From: Roseofilum reptotaenium CS-1145
GTDB taxonomy: Bacteria; Cyanobacteriota; Cyanobacteriia; Cyanobacteriales; Desertifilaceae
Direction: 5' to 3'
DNA: 52,597 nucleotides
Assembly: GCF_028330985.1 (NCBI RefSeq)
Contig: NZ_JAQMUE010000047.1
Span: 1 to 52,597, forward strand
The notes under the pieces are model-generated. The model ran no database searches. It saw nothing but the letters and a program-made list of their open reading frames with translations, and was not told the DNA's origin. Below are positions 1 through 8,799 of the stretch, one piece after another; position 1 is the stretch's first letter; the number at the start of each line of letters is the position of its first letter. Both the position numbers and the translations under genes were made by a program.

Positions 1-351
1 CGCACCTCCACAAGAAATAGCAAAATAACTCGGAGACCAAAGATGATCTGAATGGGGAACTAAGTTGAACTCCTTTCTAAGAAGACGGCTAGAAACACCT
101 TTCAGATGATTAACCAACTTGGAAATTGAATACGTTGGAGGGTATTCAATTAACAAGTGAATATGATCTTCTTCTCCATCAATTTCAAGAACAGCAAAAT
201 CCATCTTCTTCCCTAACTCTTTCAAGATCTCAGTTATTCGCAGCCTAATCTGTGTTGCAAGAACTTTTCGTCGATATTTTACGACAAAGACCAAGTAAAC
301 ATGAAGAAGCGTAACGCTATGTCTACCGCGTCTATAGGATTTTTGATTCAT
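1..351 (-). CDS. tnpA: IS200/IS605 transposase TnpA (3' part beyond window)
   Basis: The minus strand has an open frame from ATG at 351 to the window edge (117 codons, no stop). Its start reads MNQKSYRRGRHSVTLLHVYL, and further on it has DGEEDHIHLLIEYPP. The His-Ile-His there is the HUH metal-binding motif of Y1 transposases, single-strand DNA nucleases that excise and insert IS200/IS605 elements. The catalytic Tyr should lie in the missing C-terminal part, so activity cannot be judged. It is divergent from tnpB with 47 bp between the starts, the usual IS605 arrangement. The left end of the element is outside the window. Confidence 0.85.
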   Translation of the reverse strand, partial: MNQKSYRRGRHSVTLLHVYLVFVVKYRRKVLATQIRLRITEILKELGKKMDFAVLEIDGEEDHIHLLIEYPPTYSISKLVNHLKGVSSRLLRKEFNLVPHSDHLWSPSYFAISCGGA

Positions 352-361
352 GCAGACCCAA

Positions 362-387
362 TATGCTACACTCAATACTGTAGCATA
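362..387. promoter_or_regulatory. Perfect inverted repeat between divergent tnpA and tnpB
   Basis: TATGCTACA (362-370) and TGTAGCATA (379-387) are a perfect 9-bp inverted repeat with an 8-nt spacer. It sits centrally between the tnpA start (351) and the tnpB start (399), where both promoters must lie. It could be an operator or a 5'-UTR hairpin. The repeat is seen directly; the role is inferred. Confidence 0.5.
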
Positions 388-398
388 AAAAATCCCTA

Positions 399-1616
399 AT
401 GAAAGCTCGATATCGCTACCGAATCTATCCAACTTCTGGACAACAAATCTCATGGTCGAGATTATTGGGTTGCGTCCGAGTGGTCTGGAATGATGCCTTG
501 GGATTTTGTGTCGATCAATATCGCTCTGGAAATCAGAAGCCAAGCAATAGTCAATTACAGAAAAAGTTTATTACTCAAGCCAAAAAAGAGTCTAACCGCC
601 AATGGCTATCCCAAGTTTCTAATATCCCTTTGCAACAATCTTTGAGAGATCTGAATACAGCTTATCAGAATTTCTTCAAGTCGAGCAAAGGTGAGCGGAA
701 AGGAAAACCAGTGCGACCGCCTAGATTCAAGAGAAAAAGGGCTAGACAATCAGCAAGATTCGCTCGACATGGTTTCTCAATCAAAAGGGATAAAGTCTAT
801 TTGGCAAAAATCGGACTCCTTAAAGTGGTCTGGTCGCGCCCATTGCCAGCCCAGCCTTCATCAGTCACAGTGATTAAGGATGCGGCGGGTCGCTATTTCC
901 TCAGTTTTGTAGTAGAAATCTTACCAGAGAGCCTGACTGCTAATCAACATTCAGTGGGTATTGATTTAGGGATTTCCACTTTTGCTACGTTATCGACGGG
1001 TGAAAAAATTGATGCCCCTAAGCCGCTAAAGAAACGGCTGAAAAGATTGCGGAGAGTGAATAAAAACTTATCTAGAAAACAGAAGGGATGTAAGCGGTAT
1101 GAAAAAGCTAAAAAGCGCCGAGGCAAGCTGTATGCCAAGATAAAAAACATTCGCCGTGATTTCTTGCACAAACTATCAACAAGGATGATACGTGAAAACC
1201 AAACGATTGTCCTGGAAGATCTCAATGTGTCGGGGATGGTGAAAAATCGTCGCCTCTCTAGAGCAATTAGCGATTTAGGTTGGCGGCAATTTCGGACTTT
1301 ATTGGAAGCAAAAGCCAATAAAGTCCGAAATTTTCGGGTCATCAATCGCTGGGAACCTACGTCTCAAGTCTGTTCAAGCTGTGGGTTTAAGGGAGGTAAA
1401 CTCGATCTGTCAATCCGAAAGTGGACTTGCTTAAACTGTGGTGCAACCCACGATCGCGATGTTAATGCCGCCATCAATATTTTAGTCGCCGGAGGGCATT
1501 CGGAGACAATAAACGGACGTAGAGGAGAGTGTAAGACTTCCGTCAAGGGAGCAGCAACCGTTGAAGCGTCAACTCATCTGGAATTTAAGCAGTTATCGTT
1601 ATTTGATACTGCTTGA
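399..1616 (+). CDS. tnpB: TnpB, RNA-guided nuclease of an IS605-type element
   Basis: This 405-residue protein belongs to the OrfB/TnpB family, which use a transposon-derived RNA to cut DNA and are ancestral to Cas12. The RuvC-like acidic residues are all visible: Asp in GIDLGISTFATL, Glu in IVLEDLNVSGM and Asp in THDRDVNAAINI. Between the last two lies a four-Cys zinc ribbon (CSSCG and CLNCG). The N-terminal part is basic (YRYRIYPTSGQQ), as in the family. Length is normal and no frameshift is seen, so it appears intact. It is divergent from tnpA, and the right-end hairpin of the element begins just after its stop codon. Confidence 0.93.
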   Translation: MKARYRYRIYPTSGQQISWSRLLGCVRVVWNDALGFCVDQYRSGNQKPSNSQLQKKFITQAKKESNRQWLSQVSNIPLQQSLRDLNTAYQNFFKSSKGERKGKPVRPPRFKRKRARQSARFARHGFSIKRDKVYLAKIGLLKVVWSRPLPAQPSSVTVIKDAAGRYFLSFVVEILPESLTANQHSVGIDLGISTFATLSTGEKIDAPKPLKKRLKRLRRVNKNLSRKQKGCKRYEKAKKRRGKLYAKIKNIRRDFLHKLSTRMIRENQTIVLEDLNVSGMVKNRRLSRAISDLGWRQFRTLLEAKANKVRNFRVINRWEPTSQVCSSCGFKGGKLDLSIRKWTCLNCGATHDRDVNAAINILVAGGHSETINGRRGECKTSVKGAATVEASTHLEFKQLSLFDTA

Positions 1617-1668
1617 ATAGACAGGGAATCCCCGTCCAGAGCGAAGCGGCGGGCGGGGAGGATGTCAA
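1480..1668 (+). ncRNA. Predicted omega RNA (reRNA) region and right end of the IS
   Basis: In IS605-type elements the guide RNA for TnpB overlaps the 3' end of tnpB and runs through the right end into flanking DNA. Here the right end has a hairpin: CCCCGTCC (1630-1637) pairs with GGGCGGGG (1651-1658) with one G.T wobble and a 13-nt loop. The element appears to end near GTCAA (1664-1668). The 5' boundary of the RNA is arbitrary. The hairpin is seen; the RNA is inferred from the family. Confidence 0.45.
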
Positions 1669-1676
1669 TGGGCAAT

Positions 1677-1706
1677 GAAAAACCGCCTCCCCCTAAGGGC
1701 AGGCGG
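1677..1706 (-). terminator. Rho-independent terminator, likely for ndhB
   Basis: On the minus strand CCGCCT (1706-1701) and AGGCGG (1688-1683) form a 6-bp GC-rich stem followed by a run of T (1682-1678). It lies about 150 bp downstream of the ndhB stop and just outside the IS right end. Confidence 0.6.
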
Positions 1707-1852
1707 CTAGTTCTAGGATGAAGTTATCATACAGCAGGTTGGATGGGTATGTGGTAGATGGCGATCCCCCCCAACCCCTATTCTCGCCTCTGAAATGAAT
1801 GAACACGGGGATGCACAAAGGGGGTATCCTGACCGCGCCAAGTGCTGTAACC

Positions 1853-3403
1853 CTAATCTGTAATATCTAACTGGGCAATGGATTCAACCGCAGGGGTGGA
1901 AGCTTGCAACAGGGGAGTATTGATCACCGCATCATTCGCTAGAGTAAATAATGGATTGGAGAAAATACCACCTAGGGAAGTGACTAATAGGGAAACAATT
2001 AAACCGACTTGCAATGGACGTAATCCGGGAATATTCCATTGAATTTCGGGATAATTTTCTACAGATTCCGACATTTCATGGGGTTCTTTAACCACCATCA
2101 TTTTGACAACGCGGATATAGTAGTAAATGGAAACAACACTGGTGATTAATCCGAGTAAGACAAGGGTATACAAACCGGCTTGCCAACCTGCCCAGAAGAG
2201 GTAAATTTTGCCAAAGAAACCAACTAGAGGTGGAATACCACCGAGGGATAATAGGCACAGGCTTAATCCGAGGGTGAGTAAGGGATCTTTTTGGTATAAA
2301 CCGGCATATTCACTAATTTGATCGGTTCCGGTGCGCAGAGAGAAGAGAATCACGCAGGTAAAGCCGCCCAGGTTCATGAAGAGGTAAACCAGGAGATAGA
2401 AAATCATGCTGGCATATCCGGCTTCAGTTCCGGCAAGGAAACCAATCATCACAAAGCCCGCTTGAGCGATCGAGGAGTAGGCTAACAGCCGTTTCATGCT
2501 GGTTTGGGCAAGGGCGACAACGTTTCCTAAGACGAGGCTGAAGATGGCAAGGGCGGTAAAGACAAAGTGCCATTGCTCGGAGACGGAGGGGAAAGCGGTG
2601 ACGAGCAGGCGAATGGCGAGGGCAAAACCTGCGGCTTTGGAGCCAACGGAGAGAAAGGCAACGACGGGAGTGGGAGAGCCTTCATAAACATCGGGTGTCC
2701 ATTGGTGGAAGGGGACAGCAGAGATTTTGAAGGCGATACCGGCGATAATGAAGACAAGTGCAATGACTAGACCGATCGCCGGACTGTTGGGATTTTGCGT
2801 AAAGCTTTTGGCAATTTCCCCCAGTTGGGTTTCTCCACCGGATAAGCCATAGAGTAAGGAACTGCCATAAAGAAATACCGCCGAACTTGAGGCTCCAATT
2901 AACAGATATTTTAAGGCCGCTTCATTGGAGCGGGGGTCACGTTTCATATATCCCGTCAGTAAATAGGAAGCAATACTGAGGGTTTCTAGGGAGACGAAGA
3001 TCATGACTAATTCATCTGCTCCAGAGAGGAACATCCCCCCGATGGTAGCGGTGAGCAGAATCATCAAGAATTCGCCTAAAGCGGTTCCCGTTTCTTGGAC
3101 GTAGGTGATGGACATGAGGATGGTGAGCGCCGCAGAGAGGGAGATCGTGCCTCGAAAGACCATACTTAAGGCATCACTGTTAAATCCGCCGAAGAAGGCG
3201 ACTGGGTTGGTTATGTCCCATTGGAGGAAGAGAGCGCCAACGGAAGCTAATAATCCGGCGATCGCGATATAGGGAGTCCAGTTTGAGGCGTTGCGTCCGC
3301 CGATTAGGTCTGTAATCAGCACGACCAGTAAGGTTAGAATAACAATTCCCTCTGGTAATATGGCTCCAGCATTAAGCTGGGCAGCAAGGTTGGTAAAATC
3401 CAT
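1853..3403 (-). CDS. ndhB: NAD(P)H-quinone oxidoreductase subunit 2 (NdhB)
   Basis: This is a 516-residue, strongly hydrophobic protein with about 14 predicted membrane segments and the normal length for cyanobacterial NdhB. NdhB is a proton-pumping, antiporter-like subunit of the thylakoid NDH-1 complex, which serves respiration, cyclic electron flow and CO2 uptake. Family-typical stretches are [35 protein letters not shown] and [14 protein letters not shown]. The start [19 protein letters not shown] matches the usual N-terminus. It is transcribed alone, and a hairpin terminator lies downstream next to the IS element. Confidence 0.96.
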   Translation of the reverse strand: MDFTNLAAQLNAGAILPEGIVILTLLVVLITDLIGGRNASNWTPYIAIAGLLASVGALFLQWDITNPVAFFGGFNSDALSMVFRGTISLSAALTILMSITYVQETGTALGEFLMILLTATIGGMFLSGADELVMIFVSLETLSIASYLLTGYMKRDPRSNEAALKYLLIGASSSAVFLYGSSLLYGLSGGETQLGEIAKSFTQNPNSPAIGLVIALVFIIAGIAFKISAVPFHQWTPDVYEGSPTPVVAFLSVGSKAAGFALAIRLLVTAFPSVSEQWHFVFTALAIFSLVLGNVVALAQTSMKRLLAYSSIAQAGFVMIGFLAGTEAGYASMIFYLLVYLFMNLGGFTCVILFSLRTGTDQISEYAGLYQKDPLLTLGLSLCLLSLGGIPPLVGFFGKIYLFWAGWQAGLYTLVLLGLITSVVSIYYYIRVVKMMVVKEPHEMSESVENYPEIQWNIPGLRPLQVGLIVSLLVTSLGGIFSNPLFTLANDAVINTPLLQASTPAVESIAQLDITD

Positions 3404-3457
3404 AGGTTGTTTTGAGTTGAGCTATGCATCTGGCGACGTAACATTTCCGCATTATAC

Positions 3458-3476
3458 AGCGCTTCGTGCTAGGGAA
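3458..3476 (-). repeat. Copy 1 of a dispersed palindromic repeat
   Basis: Read on the minus strand this is TTCCCTAGCACGAAGCGCTG. It matches copies at 31293, 44207 and 47443, all with the pattern TTCCCTAGC, a short loop, then GCGCT or a close variant. Confidence 0.6.
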
Positions 3477-3497
3477 AAGGCAAAGGGAAAGCCTTAG

Positions 3498-3653
3498 AAA
3501 TCAATTGTTCTGGATATATCAGTGTGGGTTTGGCTGCCTATTGCTGGCAATAGGGACGGGAAAATTGCCCGTCGTTTTGCCATTGCTCCAGATTGGGCAA
3601 TCGAAATTTTCGGTCTAGAACTCGGACAAACGGCGATCGCTCTACATCGGTGA
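3498..3653 (+). pseudogene. Remnant of a Uma2-family gene
   Basis: From 3498 to the TGA at 3651-3653 the plus strand reads an open frame of 51 codons with no start codon of its own. It contains LDISVWVWLPI, NRDGKIARRF and IAPDWAIEIF. These resemble the central part of Uma2/DUF820 proteins, where 'PDxxVW', 'GxIxxRFxxAPDWxIEI' marks the nuclease core. The N-terminal third and the C-terminus are absent, and the frame is preceded by a stop at 3495-3497. It is best read as a decayed fragment. The identification is by eye. Confidence 0.55.
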
Positions 3654-3673
3654 AAACGCTTGAAGCCTTGAAG

Positions 3674-3708
3674 AAAAAAAAGTCCTAAGGATCGTTACCC
3701 CCAGGACT
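3674..3708 (-). terminator. Terminator downstream of recX
   Basis: On the minus strand AGTCCT (3708-3703) pairs with AGGACT (3686-3681) around a 16-nt loop, followed by eight T (3681-3674). It lies about 80 bp past the recX stop. Confidence 0.55.
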
Positions 3709-3790
3709 CTCAAACCTTTATTCTGAGATCTAGTATAACAGGTCTGTCAATCAATTGGACTTTGACTTGACCCATGTTACTCCTTACTCT

Positions 3791-4246
3791 TTAATCGATT
3801 TCCTCTCGCCAATAAGCCAAGACTTCAGTGGGATTAAATCCACGATATTGTAAATAGCGGTAGACCTTGGTTTGGGTTTGAGGATCGAGGTTAGCCCAAT
3901 CGGTAATTTTATATTTGCGTTCTACCTTAGCTTGTAAATCTTGGGTTTCGGCTAAGTTGTCTGGGGGTTCAGGTTGTTCCTGCCAAGCTTGTTCAAAGGT
4001 TTCTGAGGAAATCCCTTTGCTTAAGCATTTGCGACGAAGGGCAGCTTTACCATATTTTCCTTTGCCGCTTTCAATCAGCGTACTGGCTAATCGACGATCG
4101 GATTGATACCCTAAACTCTGTAAGTGGGCGATTGTCTCCGCAATTTCCTCAAGAGAAAAGCCCTTTTCTTGAGCCTTCTTTTCCAGTTCTTTAACGCTAT
4201 AATCGCGGCGCGAAAGGAGAAGATTGAAATAAGTCTGACAAGTCAT
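3791..4246 (-). CDS. recX: Regulatory protein RecX
   Basis: RecX binds RecA filaments and modulates recombination and the SOS response. The protein begins MTCQTYFNLLLSRRDYSVKE; the 'LSRRDYSxxEL' near the N-terminus and 'LQSLGYQSDRRLA' are hallmarks of the RecX three-helix repeats. An upstream in-frame ATG at 4282 would add 12 hydrophobic residues (MFNSFFLYFCAT) not expected in the family, so I place the start at 4246, giving 151 residues. No clear ribosome binding site decides between them. The gene is divergent from the proline-rich membrane protein gene and followed by a terminator. Confidence 0.82.
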   Translation of the reverse strand: MTCQTYFNLLLSRRDYSVKELEKKAQEKGFSLEEIAETIAHLQSLGYQSDRRLASTLIESGKGKYGKAALRRKCLSKGISSETFEQAWQEQPEPPDNLAETQDLQAKVERKYKITDWANLDPQTQTKVYRYLQYRGFNPTEVLAYWREEID

Positions 4247-4368
4247 AGTGGCACAAAAGTAGAGAAAGAAAGAGTTAAACATTAATCGATCCAGGGTATA
4301 AGGCTCAGTTCTTGACGAATCCGACCGATTATTGCTCTAATAACAAGTACGATCCTCGGTAAAAGCTT

Positions 4369-4989
4369 ATGACTTCTTTACCTTATACGCCTCCTCCCCG
4401 AAAGCCGGCAAAGCCTTCTGAACCCACGCAGAGCCAAACCGCCAACCCAACGGCTTCTCAGAAGTATTCGCCATCTGTACCGATTTCAGTGTATCGGGAT
4501 TTAGCCAGTGAGGTGAAAGAAAAGCAAGTCATGCTGGAGAGTCTAAAACAACAGAATCAACAACTGATTCAACAAAATCAACAGTTACGGGGAGAAATTG
4601 AGCAGTTGGTGCGATCGGTGGTACGTCTGCAACAGATTGCCCATGCCTATGAGCCAAGTATACCGGTTGCGCCCCCCCTTCCAGATCCTCAAGAAGCCTT
4701 TACCCCGGAACCGAAGTTTACGCCAGAGCCGAACGTTGATTTAACTCCTCCACCCCCACCAGAACCCGAAGATCGCGATTCTCCTGTTGATTTACCTCCG
4801 CCTCCAGAGGATGTACCGTTGTTTAGTGAGGAGCAGCAACGCCCCTATCCCCATCCTAGCGCTCCAGAACGTTCATCGGATCTCAATGGTGTGGGTTTGG
4901 CGATCGCCATCTTTATTATTGCGGCTATGGCAGGAACAGCCAGCTTTCTGATTGTGCGCCCCTTGATTCACCAAGGCAATCCGAAGTAA
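4369..4989 (+). CDS. Proline-rich coiled-coil protein with C-terminal membrane anchor
   Basis: I do not recognise a named family in this 206-residue protein. The N-terminus is Pro/Ser-rich (MTSLPYTPPPRKPAKPSEPT). Residues about 45-90 form a Gln/Glu-rich coiled coil (LKQQNQQLIQQNQQLRGEIE). Residues about 100-165 are very rich in Pro, Asp and Glu (DLTPPPPPEPEDRDSP, DLPPPPEDVP). A single hydrophobic helix (GVGLAIAIFIIAAMAGTASF) lies near the C-terminus, with a short tail after it. This suggests a tail-anchored protein with a disordered cytoplasmic region. It lies about 100 bp upstream of glnB on the same strand; a shared role is unproven. Confidence 0.75.
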   Translation: MTSLPYTPPPRKPAKPSEPTQSQTANPTASQKYSPSVPISVYRDLASEVKEKQVMLESLKQQNQQLIQQNQQLRGEIEQLVRSVVRLQQIAHAYEPSIPVAPPLPDPQEAFTPEPKFTPEPNVDLTPPPPPEPEDRDSPVDLPPPPEDVPLFSEEQQRPYPHPSAPERSSDLNGVGLAIAIFIIAAMAGTASFLIVRPLIHQGNPK

Positions 4990-5079
4990 ATTTCGTAAAA
5001 CAGGTAACAAAATTCTATTGCCAACGGGTGATAGTAAAATGCAGTCCTAGTCCAGTCTATTTGATTAACGAACCCTTAA

Positions 5080-5430
<351 letters not shown>

Positions 5431-5592
5431 GCTCTAATCTCAGAGAGTAACCGCAGTTGGCTAGTTGGTGAGGATTTTCATGGATCTAGTTACATAATAG
5501 GTGATACTAGCCTTATCCTCACCTAGAGGTCTACCACTCAATGGCTTCTAGATAATGTCTCACGAAACTTCTCACCACTAACTCTCAGAAAT

Positions 5593-5621
5593 AGCGCTCA
5601 GGGAAAATTGCTCTGGGCGCT
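5593..5621. terminator. Hairpin between convergent glnB and rdgB
   Basis: AGCGCTCAG (5593-5601) pairs with CTGGGCGCT (5613-5621), a 9-bp stem with one G.T wobble and an 11-nt loop. Only a weak T-rich stretch follows on the plus strand. The position between convergent genes suggests termination. Confidence 0.4.
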
Positions 5622-5647
5622 TAGCGTTTCGTTTTAGGATTAATGGT

Positions 5648-6223
5648 TTACTGCCATAGCTGTTGAAATTGGGGTAAAAAGATTTTAAAGGCTTCCCCTC
5701 GATGGGAAAGGTGATGTTTCATCTCTGGGGTAAATTCGGCAAAGGTACGTTGATGTTGGGGGAGATAGAAAATCGGATCGTAGCCAAAGCCAGCATTTCC
5801 TCTGGGAGCATGGAGAATTGCGCCGGCACAAATGCCTTCGCTACTGAGAATAATGTTTCCAGAGGGTTCAGCAAGGGCGATCGCACAAACAAAGTGAGCG
5901 CGGCGATTCTCTTCATTGGCTAATTCCTTCAGAACTCGTTCAATCCGTTCGGTATCCGTATTGCCATAACGAGCGGAATAAATGCCCGGAGCGCCGTTCA
6001 GAGCCTCAATGGCGAGTCCAGAGTCATCGGCGATCGCCCATTCTCCGGTTGCTTTAGCCACTTCTGAAGCCTTTAAGCAAGCATTTTCTACAAAGGTATC
6101 CCCCGTTTCTTCAACGTCTAATTCTGGGGGTTTGGGCAGAAAGTGGATATCTAACCCTACAAAATAGGCTTTGATTTCTTCTAATTTACCGGGGTTGCCT
6201 GTGGCGACGACCAAAGATTTCAT
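5648..6223 (-). CDS. rdgB: XTP/dITP pyrophosphatase (RdgB/HAM1 family)
   Basis: This enzyme hydrolyses non-canonical purine nucleoside triphosphates (XTP, dITP, ITP) to the monophosphate and pyrophosphate, keeping them out of DNA and RNA. The 191-residue protein shows the family motifs: N-terminal VVATGNPGKLEEIK, TGDTFVENACLKA, the metal-binding ADDSGLAIEALNGAPGIYSARY, GYDPIF and LSHRGEAF. Length is normal. It is convergent with glnB and stands alone on its strand; the neighbouring uma2 gene is upstream on the same strand. Confidence 0.93.
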   Translation of the reverse strand: MKSLVVATGNPGKLEEIKAYFVGLDIHFLPKPPELDVEETGDTFVENACLKASEVAKATGEWAIADDSGLAIEALNGAPGIYSARYGNTDTERIERVLKELANEENRRAHFVCAIALAEPSGNIILSSEGICAGAILHAPRGNAGFGYDPIFYLPQHQRTFAEFTPEMKHHLSHRGEAFKIFLPQFQQLWQ

Positions 6224-6289
6224 GGAACAGTTATAGATAGGGAACCAGAAACACTTGCAAGTGTGGTACTGGCGAGTGTTTCTACTCCA

Positions 6290-7048
6290 TTATTCTAATT
6301 CATCGGGATCGATGCCCAGTTCCCGTAAGCGATCGGCTAATTTTTCTGCCCGTTGGCGCTCGCTCAGAGCTTCTTGCTCTAGAGTTTTCAGTTTCTCTTG
6401 CTCGGCTTTAATCAAGCCTTCTACTAGGGGAGGATTGAGCAGTTCTTGCACGGATAAAACGAGGTCTTGAAACTGAGGAGATACCACTGTGTCCGTTTCT
6501 TTAAAGTCGGTATACTCATATCCTTCTTCATTGGTTGGATTGGTAAACACGCGCACCTGTTTCTTTTTGGGGTCAATAATCCAATATTCCGCAATTTCTG
6601 CTAGTTCGTATTCATTGCGTTTAACCACATAATCATCCCGACGATTGGTGCTAACCACTTCCACCACCAAGATTGGTTTTTCCGCAAAGTCTAATACTCC
6701 TGCCCCTCCTCGATCTCCCACTTGTTCCCAAAGAGCTTGCTCGCAGACGACAGCATCGGGAATACGAGACGTTTTTTCCTCAGTCCTCACACCGACGATA
6801 GTTTTGGCAACGAAAGATAAATTCTGGTTAGCAAAGTAGTGCTGGAGTTGATAGACCAAAAACTCGCAGATTTGACAATGCTTGAGGGTGGGTGTATTCA
6901 TGGGGATCAGTTTTCCTCGGTATAATTCCTGGAGAATATCCGGTTCTCCTTCATACTCTAGATACTCCTCAAAGGTGAATAGATGCTCTTGAGTTTCTTG
7001 GGGCTGGGGAGCGATCGCTTGGGTTTCTGGAATCGTTGCTTGAGTCAT
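6290..7048 (-). CDS. Uma2 family protein (DUF820, PD-(D/E)xK nuclease fold)
   Basis: Uma2 proteins have a restriction-endonuclease-like fold and are hugely expanded in cyanobacteria; their physiological role is unknown. The 252-residue protein contains RIPDAVV and ILVVEVVSTN, the likely catalytic Asp and Glu positions, followed by VVKRNEYELAEIAEYWIIDP with the Lys. The C-terminus is a charged coiled coil (EQEKLKTLEQEALSERQRAE) ending RELGIDPDEL, as in the two paralogs at 17.3-18.7 kb. The frame could extend upstream to 7156, but that stretch runs through a 20-bp hairpin, so I place the start at MTQATIPETQ. Confidence 0.85.
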   Translation of the reverse strand: MTQATIPETQAIAPQPQETQEHLFTFEEYLEYEGEPDILQELYRGKLIPMNTPTLKHCQICEFLVYQLQHYFANQNLSFVAKTIVGVRTEEKTSRIPDAVVCEQALWEQVGDRGGAGVLDFAEKPILVVEVVSTNRRDDYVVKRNEYELAEIAEYWIIDPKKKQVRVFTNPTNEEGYEYTDFKETDTVVSPQFQDLVLSVQELLNPPLVEGLIKAEQEKLKTLEQEALSERQRAEKLADRLRELGIDPDELE

Positions 7049-7099
7049 CAGGTGAGACCTCGATCGTGCGTTATCAGTAAATTCTAGCCAAAATGCAGT

Positions 7100-7152
7100 T
7101 AACGCTTGACTCAGATAAGGAGCTGAGAGCAACTTGTCTGAGTCAAGCGTTA
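7100..7152. repeat. Long near-perfect hairpin between pgm and uma2
   Basis: A 20-nt arm at 7100-7119 (TAACGCTTGACTCAGATAAG) pairs with 7133-7152, with a single G.T position and a 13-nt loop. It starts 15 bp after the phosphohexomutase stop. No clean T-run follows on either side. It could be a terminator, an mRNA-stabilising structure or a small palindromic element. Confidence 0.7.
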
Positions 7153-7166
7153 TCAAGATGGGGAAT

Positions 7167-8618
7167 TTAAGTGAAGGTATTCGCCCAATCTTTAATCCAA
7201 TTTAAGGTGTCATGGACGTTTTCTAGGGTGGCGGCTTCACAATAAAGACGTAAAACAGGTTCGGTTCCGCTAAAGCGAACGAGGAGCCAACTGCCATCGG
7301 CTAATCGGAATTTGTAACCATCAATGGTATTGCAGTCGGTAACAGCTTTACCCGCAATTTTGGTGAGGGGATGGGTTTCTAATTCTTGTACAAGACGCGA
7401 TCGCACTTCCATGCTGGCTAAGGGGAGATCGATACGATCGTACATGGAGGAAAATCCGGTTTTTTCTTGCAGTTGACTATACAGATAGCCAAGATTTTGC
7501 CCCGATTGCACCACGGCTTCGAGAACATAGAGGGCGGAAAGCAGGGCATCCCGTTCGGGAATATGGGTGTTATAGCCAACACCACCGGATTCTTCCCCGC
7601 CAATGAGAACGGAATTCTCTAACATGCGATCGGCAATATATTTATACCCGATCGCCGTTTCATGGACGGATAAGTTATACAGTTGTGCCACTTTGGGCAT
7701 TAAATCTGAGCCACTGATGGTTTTAACCACTTCCCCAGTAAATCCGCGTCGGGTAGCTAAATGTTCGATCAGAACAGGAATCAGAATTTGGGTACTCATG
7801 TATGTGCCATCTTTATCTATGGCAGCGATGCGATCGCTATCGCCATCAAAGACTAAACCGGTGACTAAGTCTGAACTCTTTCCAGAGGTGGAAAAGTTCT
7901 TCATATCTTCTAATAATTGAGGTAAATATTTGGGTAGAGGTTCAGGCGCACCGCCACCAAATAGGGGGTCGCGATCGCTATTTAACTCTCGAATATCGAC
8001 CCCTAAAATTTGCGCCAATCCTCCTCCGGCTGCTCCATGCATGACATCGGCAAACACGGTTAATTTACCTTGGATAATGGCGGATTGAATGGCTCCAATA
8101 TCCACTTTAGAACGTAAAATCTCACAATAGGAAGGCCAAGGATCAAACGACTCTAGGGTTCCCGGTTTTGGGGCAGGGGGGAGGGTTTGGCCGAGTTTCG
8201 CTTCTATTTTTTGGGTGACTTCTGGGGAGACAGAACCGCCAAAGGCTCCTTTCACTTTTAAGCCAAGATATTTACCGGGGTTATGGGAAGCCGTCATGAC
8301 AATTGCACCGAGGGCATCTTTTTCTTTAGCTGCCCAACTGAAGGCGGGAGTGGGGGCGTAAGTATTCGTGAGCAGCACATTAAAACCCGCATTTTGAATG
8401 GCTTCAGCAGCAACTTGGGCAAATTCTTCTGCTAAAAACCGGCGATCGTGGCCCACAATTACGGTACGGTTAGTTTGATCGCCATAAACTTCTTCTAAAA
8501 TCTGGGCGGCGATCGGGGCAACTTCAGCCACCCGTTCCATCGTGAAATCTGCCGCAATAACCCCGCGCCAGCCATCTGTACCGAATTTAATGGGGTTTTT
8601 AAAAGATGTTACTGCCAT
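7167..8618 (-). CDS. Phosphoglucomutase/phosphomannomutase family protein
   Basis: The enzyme interconverts hexose 1- and 6-phosphates through a phosphoserine, feeding glycogen and nucleotide-sugar synthesis. The four family signatures are visible: IKFGTDGWRGVIA, the active-site MTASHNPGKYLGLK, the metal-binding FDGDSDRIAAID and the sugar-binding IGGEESGGVG, plus RFSGTEPVLRLY in the C-terminal phosphate-binding domain. The start at 8618 (MAVTSFKNPIKFG) has GGAAAGAGG about 8 nt upstream; a longer frame from 8666 adds 16 unlikely residues. The protein is then 483 residues. Whether it prefers glucose or mannose phosphates cannot be read from the sequence. Confidence 0.93.
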   Translation of the reverse strand: MAVTSFKNPIKFGTDGWRGVIAADFTMERVAEVAPIAAQILEEVYGDQTNRTVIVGHDRRFLAEEFAQVAAEAIQNAGFNVLLTNTYAPTPAFSWAAKEKDALGAIVMTASHNPGKYLGLKVKGAFGGSVSPEVTQKIEAKLGQTLPPAPKPGTLESFDPWPSYCEILRSKVDIGAIQSAIIQGKLTVFADVMHGAAGGGLAQILGVDIRELNSDRDPLFGGGAPEPLPKYLPQLLEDMKNFSTSGKSSDLVTGLVFDGDSDRIAAIDKDGTYMSTQILIPVLIEHLATRRGFTGEVVKTISGSDLMPKVAQLYNLSVHETAIGYKYIADRMLENSVLIGGEESGGVGYNTHIPERDALLSALYVLEAVVQSGQNLGYLYSQLQEKTGFSSMYDRIDLPLASMEVRSRLVQELETHPLTKIAGKAVTDCNTIDGYKFRLADGSWLLVRFSGTEPVLRLYCEAATLENVHDTLNWIKDWANTFT

Positions 8619-8799
8619 AAACGCTGCCTCTTTCCATAAATACTCACTTCTTGAGTTTACCCCCAATTTTCGGCTGGTCTACTGTCTGTAAAAATATCAA
8701 TATTTGTTACAAATTCTCTCAAAAACAGAATATAGCGCTCTTTCAAAGAACACCAAAGGTATCTTTTCATATTAACTCTAATATCAAGTCATTCAATGA

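Noticed and set aside
944-1345. 133-codon open frame on the minus strand inside tnpB
   Set aside because: It is antisense to the intact TnpB coding region, has no family resemblance and no ribosome binding site.
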